Below are positions 13,654 to 24,801 of a stretch of DNA of 64,000 bases, piece after piece. Both the position numbers and the translations under genes were made by a program. The number at the start of each line of letters is the position of its first letter. The first letter of the stretch is position 1. This DNA is from Membranipora membranacea (taxonomy: Eukaryota > Bryozoa > Gymnolaemata > Cheilostomatida > Membraniporidae), in assembly GCA_914767715.1 (NCBI GenBank), contig OU612074.1, positions 11,318,062-11,382,061 on the forward strand. Direction: 5' to 3'. The notes beneath the pieces were generated by a model. The model was not told where the DNA came from. It was given only the letters and a program-made list of their open reading frames with translations, and searched no databases.

Positions 13654-13802
13654 GTTGTTTGCTTATGAAAAGTAGAGAGTATAATAAAGATATGCAAAAT
13701 AGATTTACCAGTGGTTTTCTCTGCATATTCTAAATACAACAGAGGAAAAGACGGGAGGTTAGTTTAAAGCTAACTGCTGGACAACTCAAGCAGTTTGTTG
13801 GT

Positions 13803-13886
13803 GGGCTAGCATGTCTTATCAAGCTTTGTTCGGTTTGGAGGGGGAACAAAGCCCCCCCCAAACAAAGCTTGTCGGGACGGGCTTAT
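13803..13886. repeat. Hairpin family copy 3 with G and C runs in the loop
   Basis: Arms containing CAAGCTTTGTT and AACAAAGCTTG are in the same arrangement as at 7960-8036, again around a homopolymer-rich loop. Confidence 0.55.
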
Positions 13887-14879
13887 TGTGGGCCTACTAC
13901 ATAGATTGGTGGGGTTTGATTTATTACTGGACATATATGGAGCTGAGTTAAAGACTACCCAAAGACAGATGCATGTTATACTCAGGCAGTTACTTATGAT
14001 AAAGTTATGTCAGACTCGCATGGTAAAAGATTCAACGCTCTTCTTGGTATTAATTGTTGATGGTGACCATGCAATTCTGACACAACTTTTTCAAAAGTAA
14101 CCGCCTGACTATAGCATGCATTGGTCTTTGGGAAGTCTCTGAGTTAAACTTGCACATGTTTTCCTCAGCTTAGCAAATAGACTGGCTGAACCTGGGAATT
14201 TCAATTTCAGTTATTCCTCATTACAATTTTGATTGGTTCCACCCGCTAAGCTGATCTAAAAGCTTTATCAAATTCCAAGATAGCCAAACTTTTCAAGTGG
14301 TTTAATTTCAGAGAAGACTAAAGTTTGCAACTCAACATGACCTGTGTATTATTTGAGGTGGACATGTGGTGTTACACATTTACAAAACATAAAATCTACA
14401 TGCACACCTCAGAAAATAAAAAAAGTTATTAATGGGATCAGCATATACAGCAGGGGCGTGTATTCTAAAAAAATTCACTCACTGACTTTATAGAGATGAG
14501 CATAGTGATCGGGCGCAGCCTGATCCACACGCCGTAGGCGTGGCGGGGAGGGTGTGGAAGGAAATTTTTGCATATCGGTAGCAAAATAGTGCAAGGAGAG
14601 AGGTATTTCAATAGCTCACTGAGCTGTTGGGTACTTTCAGAAAACAACTCAATAGCAGTAGAAGATTACGGTAAACAAACAAGACAAGACGATTATATAT
14701 TTAGCCCAAACCCTGCTTAGTGTTCGTATGTATTGAATGGAAAGCAGAGTGGTAACGATTAGGGAAACTAATTATTCTGCGCTTTAAGCAGTCTCTTCTT
14801 GATAGAAAACTGTGAGGGTCCATGTACAAACTATGGTATGTGTTTATACATGTATATATAATATGAACAAACAAAAAAT

Positions 14880-14996
14880 AGCTTTGACTTGAGATTCTAC
14901 AAGAGTGACGAGCTTTGATTTGAGATTCTACAAGAGTGAAAAGCTTTGATTTGAGATTCTACAAGAGTGACAAGCTTTGATTTGGGATTCTACAAA
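14880..14996. repeat. Four-unit tandem repeat of about 31 bases
   Basis: The unit starts AGCTTTGATTTGAGATTCTA and continues CAAGAGTGA plus two variable bases. Three full units and one diverged final unit are visible. Confidence 0.85.
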
Positions 14997-15319
14997 GTCT
15001 GCTCAGGAATATGTATAGCAAAAATGTTATAGCTAGCTAGCTAGCTAGTCAGTCCACTAGTCCAGTCAGCTCAGGCAGCGTGTCCCTGATTTATGTTCCT
15101 TTCACTGCAAGTTGTTTTGATTAGCTAAAAGCTACTAGGCAACAGTGTCACATGTTCAATACACCGGGCTTTTGATTGGCTTGTCCAGCTCAAGGTCAAA
15201 AGTCAAACTCTGTATGTACCATAATTCCTCACTTATAAGACACCCCCCTTGGGAAAAGTAAAAATGCTCCAGTTATAAACCACCCATTGGAAAAAAAATC
15301 TGACCACATTCTTAATAAA

Positions 15320-15370
15320 GAGTGATTACTAGGCAGACGCTCTACACACTGAGCTATTCAGCCTGGCTTT
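15320..15370 (-). repeat. tRNA-like A-box fragment, degenerate SINE
   Basis: On the minus strand TAGCTCAGTGTGTAGAGCG matches a tRNA A box, but no B box follows at the expected distance. Probably the remnant of a tRNA-derived SINE. Confidence 0.4.
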
Positions 15371-15910
15371 AAAAGCTGTGCTTTGATACGCGACTTATAG
15401 GTGAGTCCCCAGTCCCCACAACTTGCACACAGTTATCACTGATTTTCATTCACGGATATCCGCCACTATGGGGATGAGACAGAGGAGAGAACTATAGAGA
15501 CAGACGATCGGGAGAGTCTCAAATGGATCTGAAGTGGCTTCATAAATATACGAAAGCTACATACAAGAGCACATCAGGATGATAAAGCTATCTGTGAAAG
15601 CTTACCATATGTGAGCAGCTATGGTAGAAGGCGTTGTGAAATTGATGAAAGCTACATTGAAAAAACTATAGTGAATGAATATTAACATATTATTGCGTGC
15701 TGCGTTGAGAGGACCAACTATTCTTTTACTGTTGGGTTAGCTTGCTGAGAGCTTCGAAAGATATACGCCGCAGTGCAGCCAACCTTCCTATATCTACATT
15801 TTAGTCATAAGTAACAGCAATGCCGTATTTCAATATTGCCGAGATAGGACCAAATTATAATTGCCGGTCAATTCTTGCAGAAGTGACTCTAAATTAACTT
15901 ATATTAAAGG

Positions 15911-16060
15911 TCCCAGACTTTTGATGACACATTGTGTCAGTCGTATACAATGAGGTTGTGTTCCAGTATTCTGTCACAATGCATGTATTTTCCTTACGAA
16001 ACAATTCAAGTCACATTTGCTGCCAACTACAGATTGTGCCTAGTACCTAAAGACTGCTAA
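15911..16060 (+). repeat. Dispersed repeat, copy A (copy B inverted at 36065-36213)
   Basis: About 150 bases match the reverse complement of 36065-36213 with scattered changes; shared blocks include ACAATTCAAGT and CATTTGCTGCCAACT. Neither copy has a coding frame. Confidence 0.65.
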
Positions 16061-16470
16061 TATTATGTATATTACAAGTTAACTATCCATTATCAAAGTT
16101 TTTCCTGTTCAATAGCTATTTTTATAGCTGTCAACTATTCATCAATATTTTTAACCTTCTTTGTTTACTACGTTACCAAAGCCAAATCATTATTTTATCT
16201 GGACAAAACCAAATTTACTGCTCATTCTTCAACATTGATACCCTACTCAGCTACACTGTTGTACATTATGCTTATTTATGATAATATGCTTTGAATGGAT
16301 TCATTGTTTTATTTAGCTGATTCTCCTTCAAAAGTTTACCACTGTGGAGGTAGGGGGTCCACAGATATTTCCTCAATGCCGGACAGATTTATTTTTCTAC
16401 AATTGTTTACTATTATCAGTCCATTACCTACCTTTTCATTGTTATTATTATTTACAAAGCCAAATATTGT

Positions 16471-16951
16471 CCTGTTGTTACATTGCTCAATTATTTTCTT
16501 GTCTTGAGAAAGATTGTCAGTTATATGCAATAAATACTGTTCTCATTACATGATTCGTGTAGCCTTGTAACTTTATTTGGTAACTGAAAGCCATAGCCTG
16601 CATGGTTCAAGATGGCTTGTCCTACACTTTCTGCATGTGAGTTATTTTCACTGCATCCATGTAGGCACAACTCTTAACATAATAACAATAGCAATTGCAA
16701 TAACATATCTGTTGGTAGGTTGAGTAGGTAGAGTCTAAACTTTGCAAACCTGAAGTCATGGGTTTCGATTCGATTCTCTTTTTATGATATTAAAGGATCA
16801 AAGACAGGAGGGAATACTACCCAAACCAAACCTCAGCCTGCCTCCCCCATAATGCATGCTGTCAAAATGGACTTGTTGTCACATTGCTCAGTTTTCTTCT
16901 TGACTTCAAGATTTTCTGCTATATGTAATAAATAATGTTCTCGAAACTAAT
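16471..16951 (+). repeat. Duplicated tract flanking a tRNA-like SINE head
   Basis: The stretch 16471-16553 (blocks TTACATTGCTCA and AATAAATACTGTTCTC) recurs at about 16869-16951 in diverged form. Between them, 16706-16780 looks like a tRNA-derived SINE head, with an A-box-like TGAGTAGGTAGAGT and a B-box-like GGTTTCGATTCG about 35 bases later. Two SINE copies sharing a tail would explain the layout. Confidence 0.45.
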
Positions 16952-17028
16952 GTGCACTTACAATCAACAGTATAGTAAAGTCTGTAACTTAAGATTATAA
17001 AGAAACCTGTTGTCATGTTGAAACAAGT

Positions 17029-17034
17029 TTTATT
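17029..17034 (-). terminator. Possible polyadenylation signal of the D8C mucin gene
   Basis: AATAAA on the minus strand, about 230 bases after the stop codon of the gene ending at 17261. The motif is common in AT-rich DNA, so this is weak. Confidence 0.3.
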
Positions 17035-17260
17035 GATTGGTCTGAAAAGTTAGATTAAAAATCATCAATGTAAATCATATGTCTGGTGCAAAACAATTTT
17101 ACTTGAAGAAAAGTAAAAAATAACATCTGGTTGCTGCATTTAAATTGTAAATAATTTTCTTTGCTGGATTTCTTAATGGCTGGCTATAATCTAGAAATGA
17201 ATTATTGAAAGAACACTGGGAAATCATATATCGGAATTTAGTAGCGATTAACATTCTTCT

Positions 17261-18190
17261 TTAATCCATTCCACAGAAGCCATTAGCACAGTTACTACGG
17301 TCACCGTCATATCTGTATATGAAATCACTGGGTTTGCTTGAGCACCTTATCACTGAACATGTCTGTTCCCATTTTTTACAGTCTCCAACATACGAGCCGT
17401 AAACCGGTATGCTGATTATGGTACCGATCTTTGTAGGCATCGGGGCATCACTCCATATAGCGCGATGTGTGCCGCAACTTGTGTGAAGATACGTGGAATT
17501 AATACAGTGATCAAGTAGTTTTGTTCCTGCATCTCCACTGAAACGAAACCATGGTCTTCCCTCATCATACATACGCCAGTTGTCACAGGTAGCATTTCGT
17601 AAATTAATGCCTGTGCCATTGTGATCTTTGCGCCAGTATTCTGTAAGGTTAGAAGCAGACTGACATTCTGGTGGCTGTGGATAAACGGATGTTGTTGTTG
17701 TTGTTGTTGAAGGCTTGGTAGTTGGCTTGGTTGTTGCGGTACTGGGTGTGGTAGTTGGTATGGGAGTTGCCAGTTTAGTTGTTGTGGAAGATGGATTTGA
17801 AGTTGTCGGCTTTATTGTGGTGGAAGTTGACGTTTGGGTTGTCGGTTTAGTTGTTGTGGAAGCTGGTGTTGAAGCTGGCTTGGTGGTTGGTTCACTTGTA
17901 GGTGCTGTCTTCTCTTGTGCTGCTGCCTTACAAGAAATCAGCTGATCTGTAAGATCTTCATAAAGAACTTTCTCCGCTCTCAGCTGGATATCAAAGTGAT
18001 CGATCTCTCTTACTGCGCGCTGTCGTGTTGACGGCAAAACTTTGCAGCCATCTTTGATCAGTAGCTCTAGCATAACATGATTTCTTTGCCTGTACATCTC
18101 GAGCTGGAAATTGGTAGTCCCATGTAAAACAGAAGCTTGAAGAGTTGTCAGCACCATTGCAGTGGCGAGATAATACAATGCGGGGACCAT
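17261..18190 (-). CDS. Secreted Thr-rich mucin-like protein with C-terminal D8C (uromodulin-type) domain, 309 aa
   Basis: A single coding exon. The ATG at 18190 sits immediately after an acceptor (TTTCACAG), and a donor at 18481-18480 ends an upstream non-coding exon, so the 5' UTR is spliced. Residues 1-23 are a signal peptide (hydrophobic LYYLATAMVLTTLQASVL). Residues 25-90 are helical and charged. Residues about 94-168 are a Thr/Ser/Pro linker of TTTKPTT-like units, suited to O-glycosylation. Residues 176-309 match the D8C domain of uromodulin and GP2: EYWR, CDNW, GRPWFRFSGDAGTKL, SCGTHRAIW, then spaced cysteines; the eight between 202 and 306 fit the domain's name. Four N-glycosylation sequons are at 181, 191, 199 and 231. 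No transmembrane or GPI tail is seen, so it is probably secreted. D8C proteins often bind glycans or act at mucosal surfaces; any such role here is inference. Confidence 0.85.
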   Translation of the reverse strand: MVPALYYLATAMVLTTLQASVLHGTTNFQLEMYRQRNHVMLELLIKDGCKVLPSTRQRAVREIDHFDIQLRAEKVLYEDLTDQLISCKAAAQEKTAPTSEPTTKPASTPASTTTKPTTQTSTSTTIKPTTSNPSSTTTKLATPIPTTTPSTATTKPTTKPSTTTTTTSVYPQPPECQSASNLTEYWRKDHNGTGINLRNATCDNWRMYDEGRPWFRFSGDAGTKLLDHCINSTYLHTSCGTHRAIWSDAPMPTKIGTIISIPVYGSYVGDCKKWEQTCSVIRCSSKPSDFIYRYDGDRSNCANGFCGMD

Positions 18191-18480
18191 CTGTGAAATG
18201 AATGAGAATAATTCTTTGCAATAGTGAGAAAAGCCAAAATATAAGCCTGTGTATGAGTCACAAACGCATTAGAGCAGGTAATCACCCACAAGCGGGTCCA
18301 GTAACAGAAAGCAATGTTTCTCATAAATTGCCAACAGCCATCAAATTAGTTTGTTCCATTCTTTACTACATTGAGTTCAGCACAAACAGGTGCGTATAGC
18401 TGCAGTTGAACTGCCACACGATTAACAGCTATTTTTCCAGAGTTTTAAGAAACCAAAACTTTTCCTCATCCATTCACTTA

Positions 18481-18540
18481 CCTTGAGCTGGCTATGTTGG
18501 CTGATAGCGCGTTGACAATCTAACAAGAAATGAAGCTATA
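18481..18540 (-). promoter_or_regulatory. Probable 5' non-coding exon and donor of the D8C mucin gene
   Basis: On the minus strand CTCAAG|gtaagt at 18482/18481 is a strong donor, which pairs with the acceptor just before the ATG at 18190. The exon's outer end, and so the transcription start, cannot be read; no clear TATA box was seen. Confidence 0.5.
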
Positions 18541-21500
18541 TGCTGCTACGTACAGTGGGTGTGTTATTTACATTAAAGTTGTGTAATCTTATCAATGTTC
18601 TCACTTTTAGCCTTACTTTCACACCATCTCGGCCCTAAAACACTGAGGATCACCGCTACACCCCTAATCATTATCATTATCAATTCTCTGTTCATCAAGA
18701 TACATGCAATAATCAGTCGTAAGCAGTAATTGGCTGTCACAGTATCACAGCCTATCACCCTGTAATGGGCCTGTCGGTCATCGGTCAGAAACTGTGTCAA
18801 ATTTTGAGATTGGTTGAAATTTTACTGTCATACGGTTATTGTTATAGTGTTTTTTTTGACAAAAGATAATTTTTTAACTGTCAGTTTCATATCGTAGCAT
18901 AGCGAGGTGTAAAAGTTTGACATAGATTTATCAGTAGTGACAAAACAATGTCTATTTTTTTTCCGATTTCTGCTTTATTTTGTTAATAATAGATATATGC
19001 ATTATACATAGAACATGCAGCGGTGCAGTCAGTTAGTCTGTGACCAAGCAGCCACAGACCAGAGAGGTGACCGCCCGACTGGAAGGATCTTAGCTACCCC
19101 ACCCACGCACTAAAGCCCAGCACAACTCCCTCATACCCCCAACCCATCATCCGCACACCCCTAATAATGGTCTAACAATGGTTGACCTGTATCAGATGTG
19201 CGCGGCGGACAATTAAGCCATACCAATTTCCGTCTAGCTTTAGATCTTGTCCGTCCATGTCCGCCTGTTGGGCAGCATTGGGCATTTTGCCATGCCCATC
19301 TTTTGTCCACCTTTTTATGCTGTCCGTCCAATCAAAGAGTTAGAGACTCTAACTCCTTGGTCTAATGTCCGTCCATATTTGTCAAATAATCGTCCATGTC
19401 CATCCATCGAGCAAAGTTGGACAGACCTCTATGCCCCTCCCTGTCTATCTTCTTATGATTTTTTGTCCAATGTCTGTCAATTAAAGTTAGATGTTCATGC
19501 GTGTCCGCTATTTTTGCATGTTGGACATTGAACTGCTTTTCCAACTCGTACTGTGTCATAGCAACCGTTGATTGAGACACCATTAGGTTTACTAAGTCTG
19601 GTACTCTGGCCTGAAAGTATATCGCCCGTGACACTTCAACTTCAACCTGAGGATAACGCCATGCCTTTCCTCAGATATACTCACTAGTTCATATCGAGCA
19701 TTGCTCATCAATCGATGATAAATTGTCTCAATCAGTTAAGAAGCTAGTATTCTTGATGTGATACCCCATTGCCTATAAGCGGTATTTTTATGGCGTTTCT
19801 ATTCCATTCACTCATTTTTAGCACAGGGGTGATTGTAGTAGGATGTGCTTTCTGACACCAACAGTTACCTAGTGCTAAGGGTTTGTATTTGTTCTTCCAT
19901 TAAAGAAAGAAATTATTCTGACACCATGTTTGTCTGATACCTTTGCAGCACATTGCTGACAGTTGAAATTGTAGCAATGCTTTCGGACGGTCCTCATTAG
20001 CAGTAATAATCATTAAAGATATGTGAATGTCTAAACAAAACTCGATTGCCAAATAGAAAATGAATTTTGATACAAACATGTGGCTTGTCTTAGTTTATGG
20101 CTTGACTGTGCGTCATGACCTTATCAGTGAAATTCTAAATTTAGCTTATGCTTGTTACTTCAAATGTTGAGTACCTGCTGATAAGCTTTAAGTATATCAA
20201 CAAATTGGTTAAATTATATGACAAGCGTGACCCTGACATTGTCATCATTAGCTCATTCTGAAACTGATATCCAAACTGGTAGGTTTAATGATTGATGGAA
20301 GATTACTAGTCAAGACTGAGTACATCATTTATAAGTCTGATGAAGCATTGATTGAACGAGGTAAGTTTTCGGAATTGATAAGTACATTGAGTTACAGTAA
20401 GGGAGTCATGTATTCAATCATCTGTTGTTTGGAGCGTTTTCCGTGTAAACCTATATTGGTATATGATACTTGGTACTTTAGTATGCCGCATTACAGAACT
20501 GTTGAGCAATGGAACATACTACCTAATCTTATGTGTACAATATCAGGTTGGAGATTTAGAAAGAGTTTGTCAGCACATCATGCCTTTATCGTTATAATTT
20601 CTCGATATCTCTTGTGAGGGGAATAGTTGGTCGCCACAGTTCTAATACAAAATAAGCTTTTTCATTATATTGAAATCTTGAATCTCCATTTGATTGTTCT
20701 CTCAGAGAGAAAAGGCTCACTTAGACGCACATTCAACTGCGTGAGTGGATTAAGCATACTGTTCCTGTCCAACAGAGAAAATATCAACATAATAGCAAGT
20801 TATCCATTTAAATTGTCATCTTATCATGGATGATACTTATCGACAAGGCACTCTGTCACAACTCTGTCACGGTGTGCATCGCGATAAGAGGACTGAGCAC
20901 TAACTGTGTCACTGTGTCACTACGCCAACAAGACACTCTGTCACAATATAGTTATGTCACAAAGCATTGAATGTGTCGCTGTGTCATTGCGTCACAGTGT
21001 CACTGTGTCACAAAGGAATTAGTACACTACCAAAATACAAAGCAATATATTGTCTGGCAGCCTGCTTTACAGCAGAATGCAATATTTTTTACGCAGATTA
21101 AACTTAGAAATTATCCACCTGCATGCTCATCCATGAAGTATTTATTCCCTGAACTTTACCAGGCCAATAAGATACCACTTGCAAATACTTTTACTTTTCC
21201 AAATAGAATATAAATAAACTTTATCATTGTCAGGAGACATTGAGCAATAGAAGTCATTAACTTTTACAATTCTCCAAAGTTTTTTGCCTTCATCTTTCAG
21301 TAGGCTGTATAATCATGACAACACTGTGTCAGTTGATCAGGAAACCCTGAATCTTGAGTTCCCATACCATATTGAGTTCAATTATTTGCAGACAATTAAG
21401 AATTAAAGATTGCTGGCTAACTTGTAAAGAAGAGAACCTTGAGAATCTCCAGAGAACCGTAAACCAAAATGAAGACTACACATGACAGGTACCATTTTCT

Positions 21501-21773
21501 GACTATGCCAATATGATCTGGAGTAGTAGTTTACTTTCCGCGTTACCTGGCTCATATCCTATCACGGCCGTATCATTAATTTATTAAAGTATATTTTGGT
21601 GGTTTAACGTTTATTCTAAAATGATCGGCCCATGGACGTTTTCTGTATAATAACAAAGAGAACACGACTTGATTTTTAGAAGAAAACCTGAGACTTTTCT
21701 AAAATCTGGAAAACATAGCATGAGCAGACGATTTAATAAATATTAACACCATGTTAAAAAACGTCATGAAATC
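18541..21773. other. Intergenic region with low-complexity tracts
   Basis: No supported gene. A degenerate GTCC(G/A)TCCAT-rich tract lies at 19245-19460 and a TGTCAC-rich tandem tract at 20848-21015. An open frame at 20288-20617 (+, 109 codons) has no recognisable domain and no splice support. Confidence 0.4.
20848..21015. repeat. TGTCAC-rich degenerate tandem tract
   Basis: Many TGTCAC hexamers in irregular 6-14 base spacing, often as TGTGTCACTGTGTCAC. Confidence 0.7.
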
Positions 21774-22235
21774 ACCTTTAAACGACTGCTAAAACAGCTG
21801 GGCTTTGCCCAGCAGAGCCACCAGTCAAAAATTTAAATAGAGAGTTGTAGCATCAAAAGATCTAGCTTTGCATGGAGTTCTATGAGCTCAAAACATGTAG
21901 GGAGTCTATTCTTCCCCAGCCATCTGTCATTAGTGATGACAAAAGTTGACACTGACCAATCAGGTGCCATAAAAATCTAGCTGAGATCCAACGCTAATAA
22001 AAGTAAAGGATCTCAGCTAAGTTTTAAAGGCACCCGGCTGGTCAGTGTCAAATTTTGTCATCACTAATGGTGGATGGCTTGGGAAGAAGATACTCCCTAC
22101 TTTTTGAGAGCTCATATAACTTCATGCAAAGCTACTGGCTAGATTTTTTGATGTCACAACTCTCTATATAAAATTTGTTGACTGGTGGCTCTGCTGGGCA
22201 AAGCCCAACTGTGGCAGCAGTGGTTTAAGCTTGAA
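21774..22235. mobile_element. Long palindrome (foldback element), arms about 200 bases
   Basis: The left half (21774 to about 21990) returns as reverse complement from about 22010 to 22235 with modest divergence. The outer arm carries GCTGGGCTTTGCCCAGC, itself a hairpin, so the element is a palindrome with palindromic tips. No open frame of note. Confidence 0.8.
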
Positions 22236-22431
22236 AGGAATTGTCTCGCCGTCATAATAGGTAGACTAAGCTTTGTCTTCACTTCCTCCTCTAGAGTAAC
22301 TCAGCATCACTTAGATAATTATATGGTCCTAGTTAGTAACTAATCCAAAACAGAAAATTTATAAATGGGAAGAAAATAAATGCATGAAAACCTCTATTAT
22401 AATAAGGGCTCTTGCTTTACAGCATTAACGG

Positions 22432-23637
22432 GAGCTGAGGAAGACTCGCGCCAGAAAATCTAGATCTTTCGCAAAGGTATGTTACAGATAAATCAGATAT
22501 CTATTCTAGTAGCAGACCAAGTGATCCAAATGATATGGCAGTGGTTGGTCGATAATCTATACTATGTCATATAAACCAGCACTTCAGGCATTTGACAATT
22601 TTGAGGGATGTGTCGGAGTGTGCTGTTTTCTGAGAGGGCTTGCTGAAAGAACCGATTGGACTTCAGTTCGCCTATGCTTTTGTACCTGTACGTTTGAGCT
22701 AAGGATATTTAAAACCTGCCAGTTTTTTTATATCATATTTACATCAATATAGCGTGAAGGAGGACAGCCCAGTAAGATCGTGAGATCTAAGCCGACCCCT
22801 CAGGAGTCAGCAAAGAGATTACGTAACTCCGCCAGCTTTGTGACAACAGACGACAGTTCTTACATATACTCCTAGTCAACTGTGAGTAATTACTACAACA
22901 AAATACACATACTGATACTTACCTTGTTTTAGTGGAGGAATAAAAGGTGGGTAAATATGTTTCTCTACAGTATTCTCTCACCTCCAGTTACTCAAGCCCT
23001 ACGTTGAGTGGCTATAAGTGTGACATTGAACACATCATGGTTTTAAATCATGTATAGATTTCAAATTTGTGTTGCTAGAGATATTTTTTTCCTTTCATGG
23101 ATGAGACAAAAACTGTTGTCCCATTTGTTGGAATTGCCCTCTACCCCGTGGATGGATCTGGTTTTGACGCAGATCATAGTTTTGAAACATTGGCTCAGAA
23201 CCGCTCCCAATTAGGAGGTCATACAAAACCTAAACTGATGTTACTGCCAACCATCAAGGATATTGGCATCCCCTAACATTTTTTCTCAACTACAACCCTG
23301 AGCGGTCTCATTCAAAAAATGATACTCAAAATTTGTTTATGGCTTGGGATTTGTATTTATTCATGAGTTGATCCTCTTTCTACCATGAGGGAAAACAACT
23401 ACAAACATCAAACTCAACCTTGAACCGTTCACTAAATCAGGATTAGTTGAGTACAGTATGTAACCACGAGATAATCCATCAGCTGAGACAAATTTGATTT
23501 TTCATTGTAGAGATGAGGAAGCAAAATCCCAAAGTAGATCTTACAAAGAGCCAACAAAGACAGCTCCGAGGACGAAACCTAAGACGATGAAATCCACAAA
23601 AACTAGGGCTCATGCAGTAAAAAGTATCAAGACTTGA
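22432..23637 (+). pseudogene. Inverted, broken copy of the C-terminal exons of the 24.8-35.8 kb gene
   Basis: Three exon remnants on the plus strand match the last three exons of the minus-strand gene that ends at 24802. 22432-22476 encodes ELRKTRARKSRSFAK before a GT donor; the exon is truncated upstream. 22753-22881 encodes GQPSKIVRSKPTPQESAKRL and what follows, but is 20 bases shorter than its homologues (129 against 149), which shifts the frame to a stop after YIYS. 23511-23637 encodes an intact tail ending RAHAVKSIKT and TGA. The order and intron positions are kept, so this is a DNA-level duplication and not a retrocopy. The shift makes function unlikely, unless it yields a shorter tail. 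Confidence 0.7.
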
Positions 23638-24801
23638 TGATCCCTTGGACACCAAAATATAATGATTGCAGTCAGTTCTCAATCACTTTGTTTCATTTGA
23701 ATAGTTTTGACCTGTTATCTATCTGGTTGGATACATCTGAAGTTTTTTGTTTCAGTTGAATCTTTGTTATCTCACCTTAACAAAGAACTTCTTTGATGCT
23801 TATAAGCTTGTAAATATTAAACATTGAATTTTTCCTATAGTGAGTATGAAAAGATTTTATGAATCATATTGATTTCGTATTTCAAGAGGAATGTATGCAG
23901 CCCATGATGCTTGATAACTTACAGAGTTGTCCCCTCTAGTAAAATGAGAAGACAATCCTGAAAAAGATCTATACTATATAGATTTGTATACTATACTATA
24001 CTTTACTATAACTAAAACAAATATCATTTCTCATCTCATCACACAGCTTAACAGCTAACCGCCAACTGACAAGTACAACATGAGACACATATCAAACAAC
24101 TCAAAAAAGCATGTTAGCATGTTCTTAGGCTTGTAAAATATATAATTTGATAGCAATTATACGTTTCTTGCTGTTACTGCAAAACCTTTAGTCCATGGCC
24201 TAATTTCACTTTTTTCATTTTCATTTACAAACCTGGTTTAGAATTCAAACATTCAACAGCAAGTTATTAGCAGTCCACCCCAGAAAAACATACTTTCAAT
24301 AGAAGTTATTGTTATTTTTATTATGTTTGCACAACACAGATGGTATATGAGTGTAGAAAATTGATGTACCAATATGTTGGTAGTCATTGTCACAATACTT
24401 ACTCTCTGTTACAAACCCTTATCCAGGGCATTAATATACTTCTATTAGCCCTTCCGTATGATTATGGGATGCCTGTAGCTCAACTACAGTTTATGATACT
24501 TTCAAGAATTCACTTGTCCCTTTATTTGTGAATAAATCAAATAAATCAATATATCACTCATGTCCAGACCCATCTCAAATTATCGAGAGAGGCCTGTTCA
24601 TATGTCAATTAGGTGCTGAAAAAACAAACCACATGAAAAGTAATAGTTTTGACTGTAAAATATATAATTCGATAGTAATAACAATGTGTTCTGGATCTTA
24701 TGTTGTTTGCTGATTGATTGTTATCATAATCGGTGATGTGAATTTGGAAGTGCATTACGTCTGATACTAGGCAGCAATCACATTATATTGTTTAACAATA
24801 A

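Larger units (their letters stand above)
12026..17028. other. Region without a recognised gene, repeat-rich
   Basis: Searching the minus strand by eye for the missing 5' exons of the phosphatase (a WNVNG-like strand, a GFQE motif, a PH domain) gave nothing convincing. Open frames are short and unlike known proteins. The region holds a palindromic element (13323-13653), a hairpin copy (13803-13886), a 31-base tandem repeat (14880-14996), tRNA-like SINE pieces (15320-15370 and 16706-16780) and the duplicated tract 16471-16951. Confidence 0.4.

Noticed and set aside
17715-17945. Val/Gly-rich plus-strand open frame
   Set aside because: Antisense of the Thr-rich linker of the D8C mucin.
20288-20617. 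109-codon plus-strand open frame
   Set aside because: No recognisable domain, no supporting splice sites; within chance length for AT-rich DNA of this size.
20848-21015. Possible CRISPR-like array
   Set aside because: Spacing is irregular, there are no distinct spacers and the genome is eukaryotic; simple tandem repeat.
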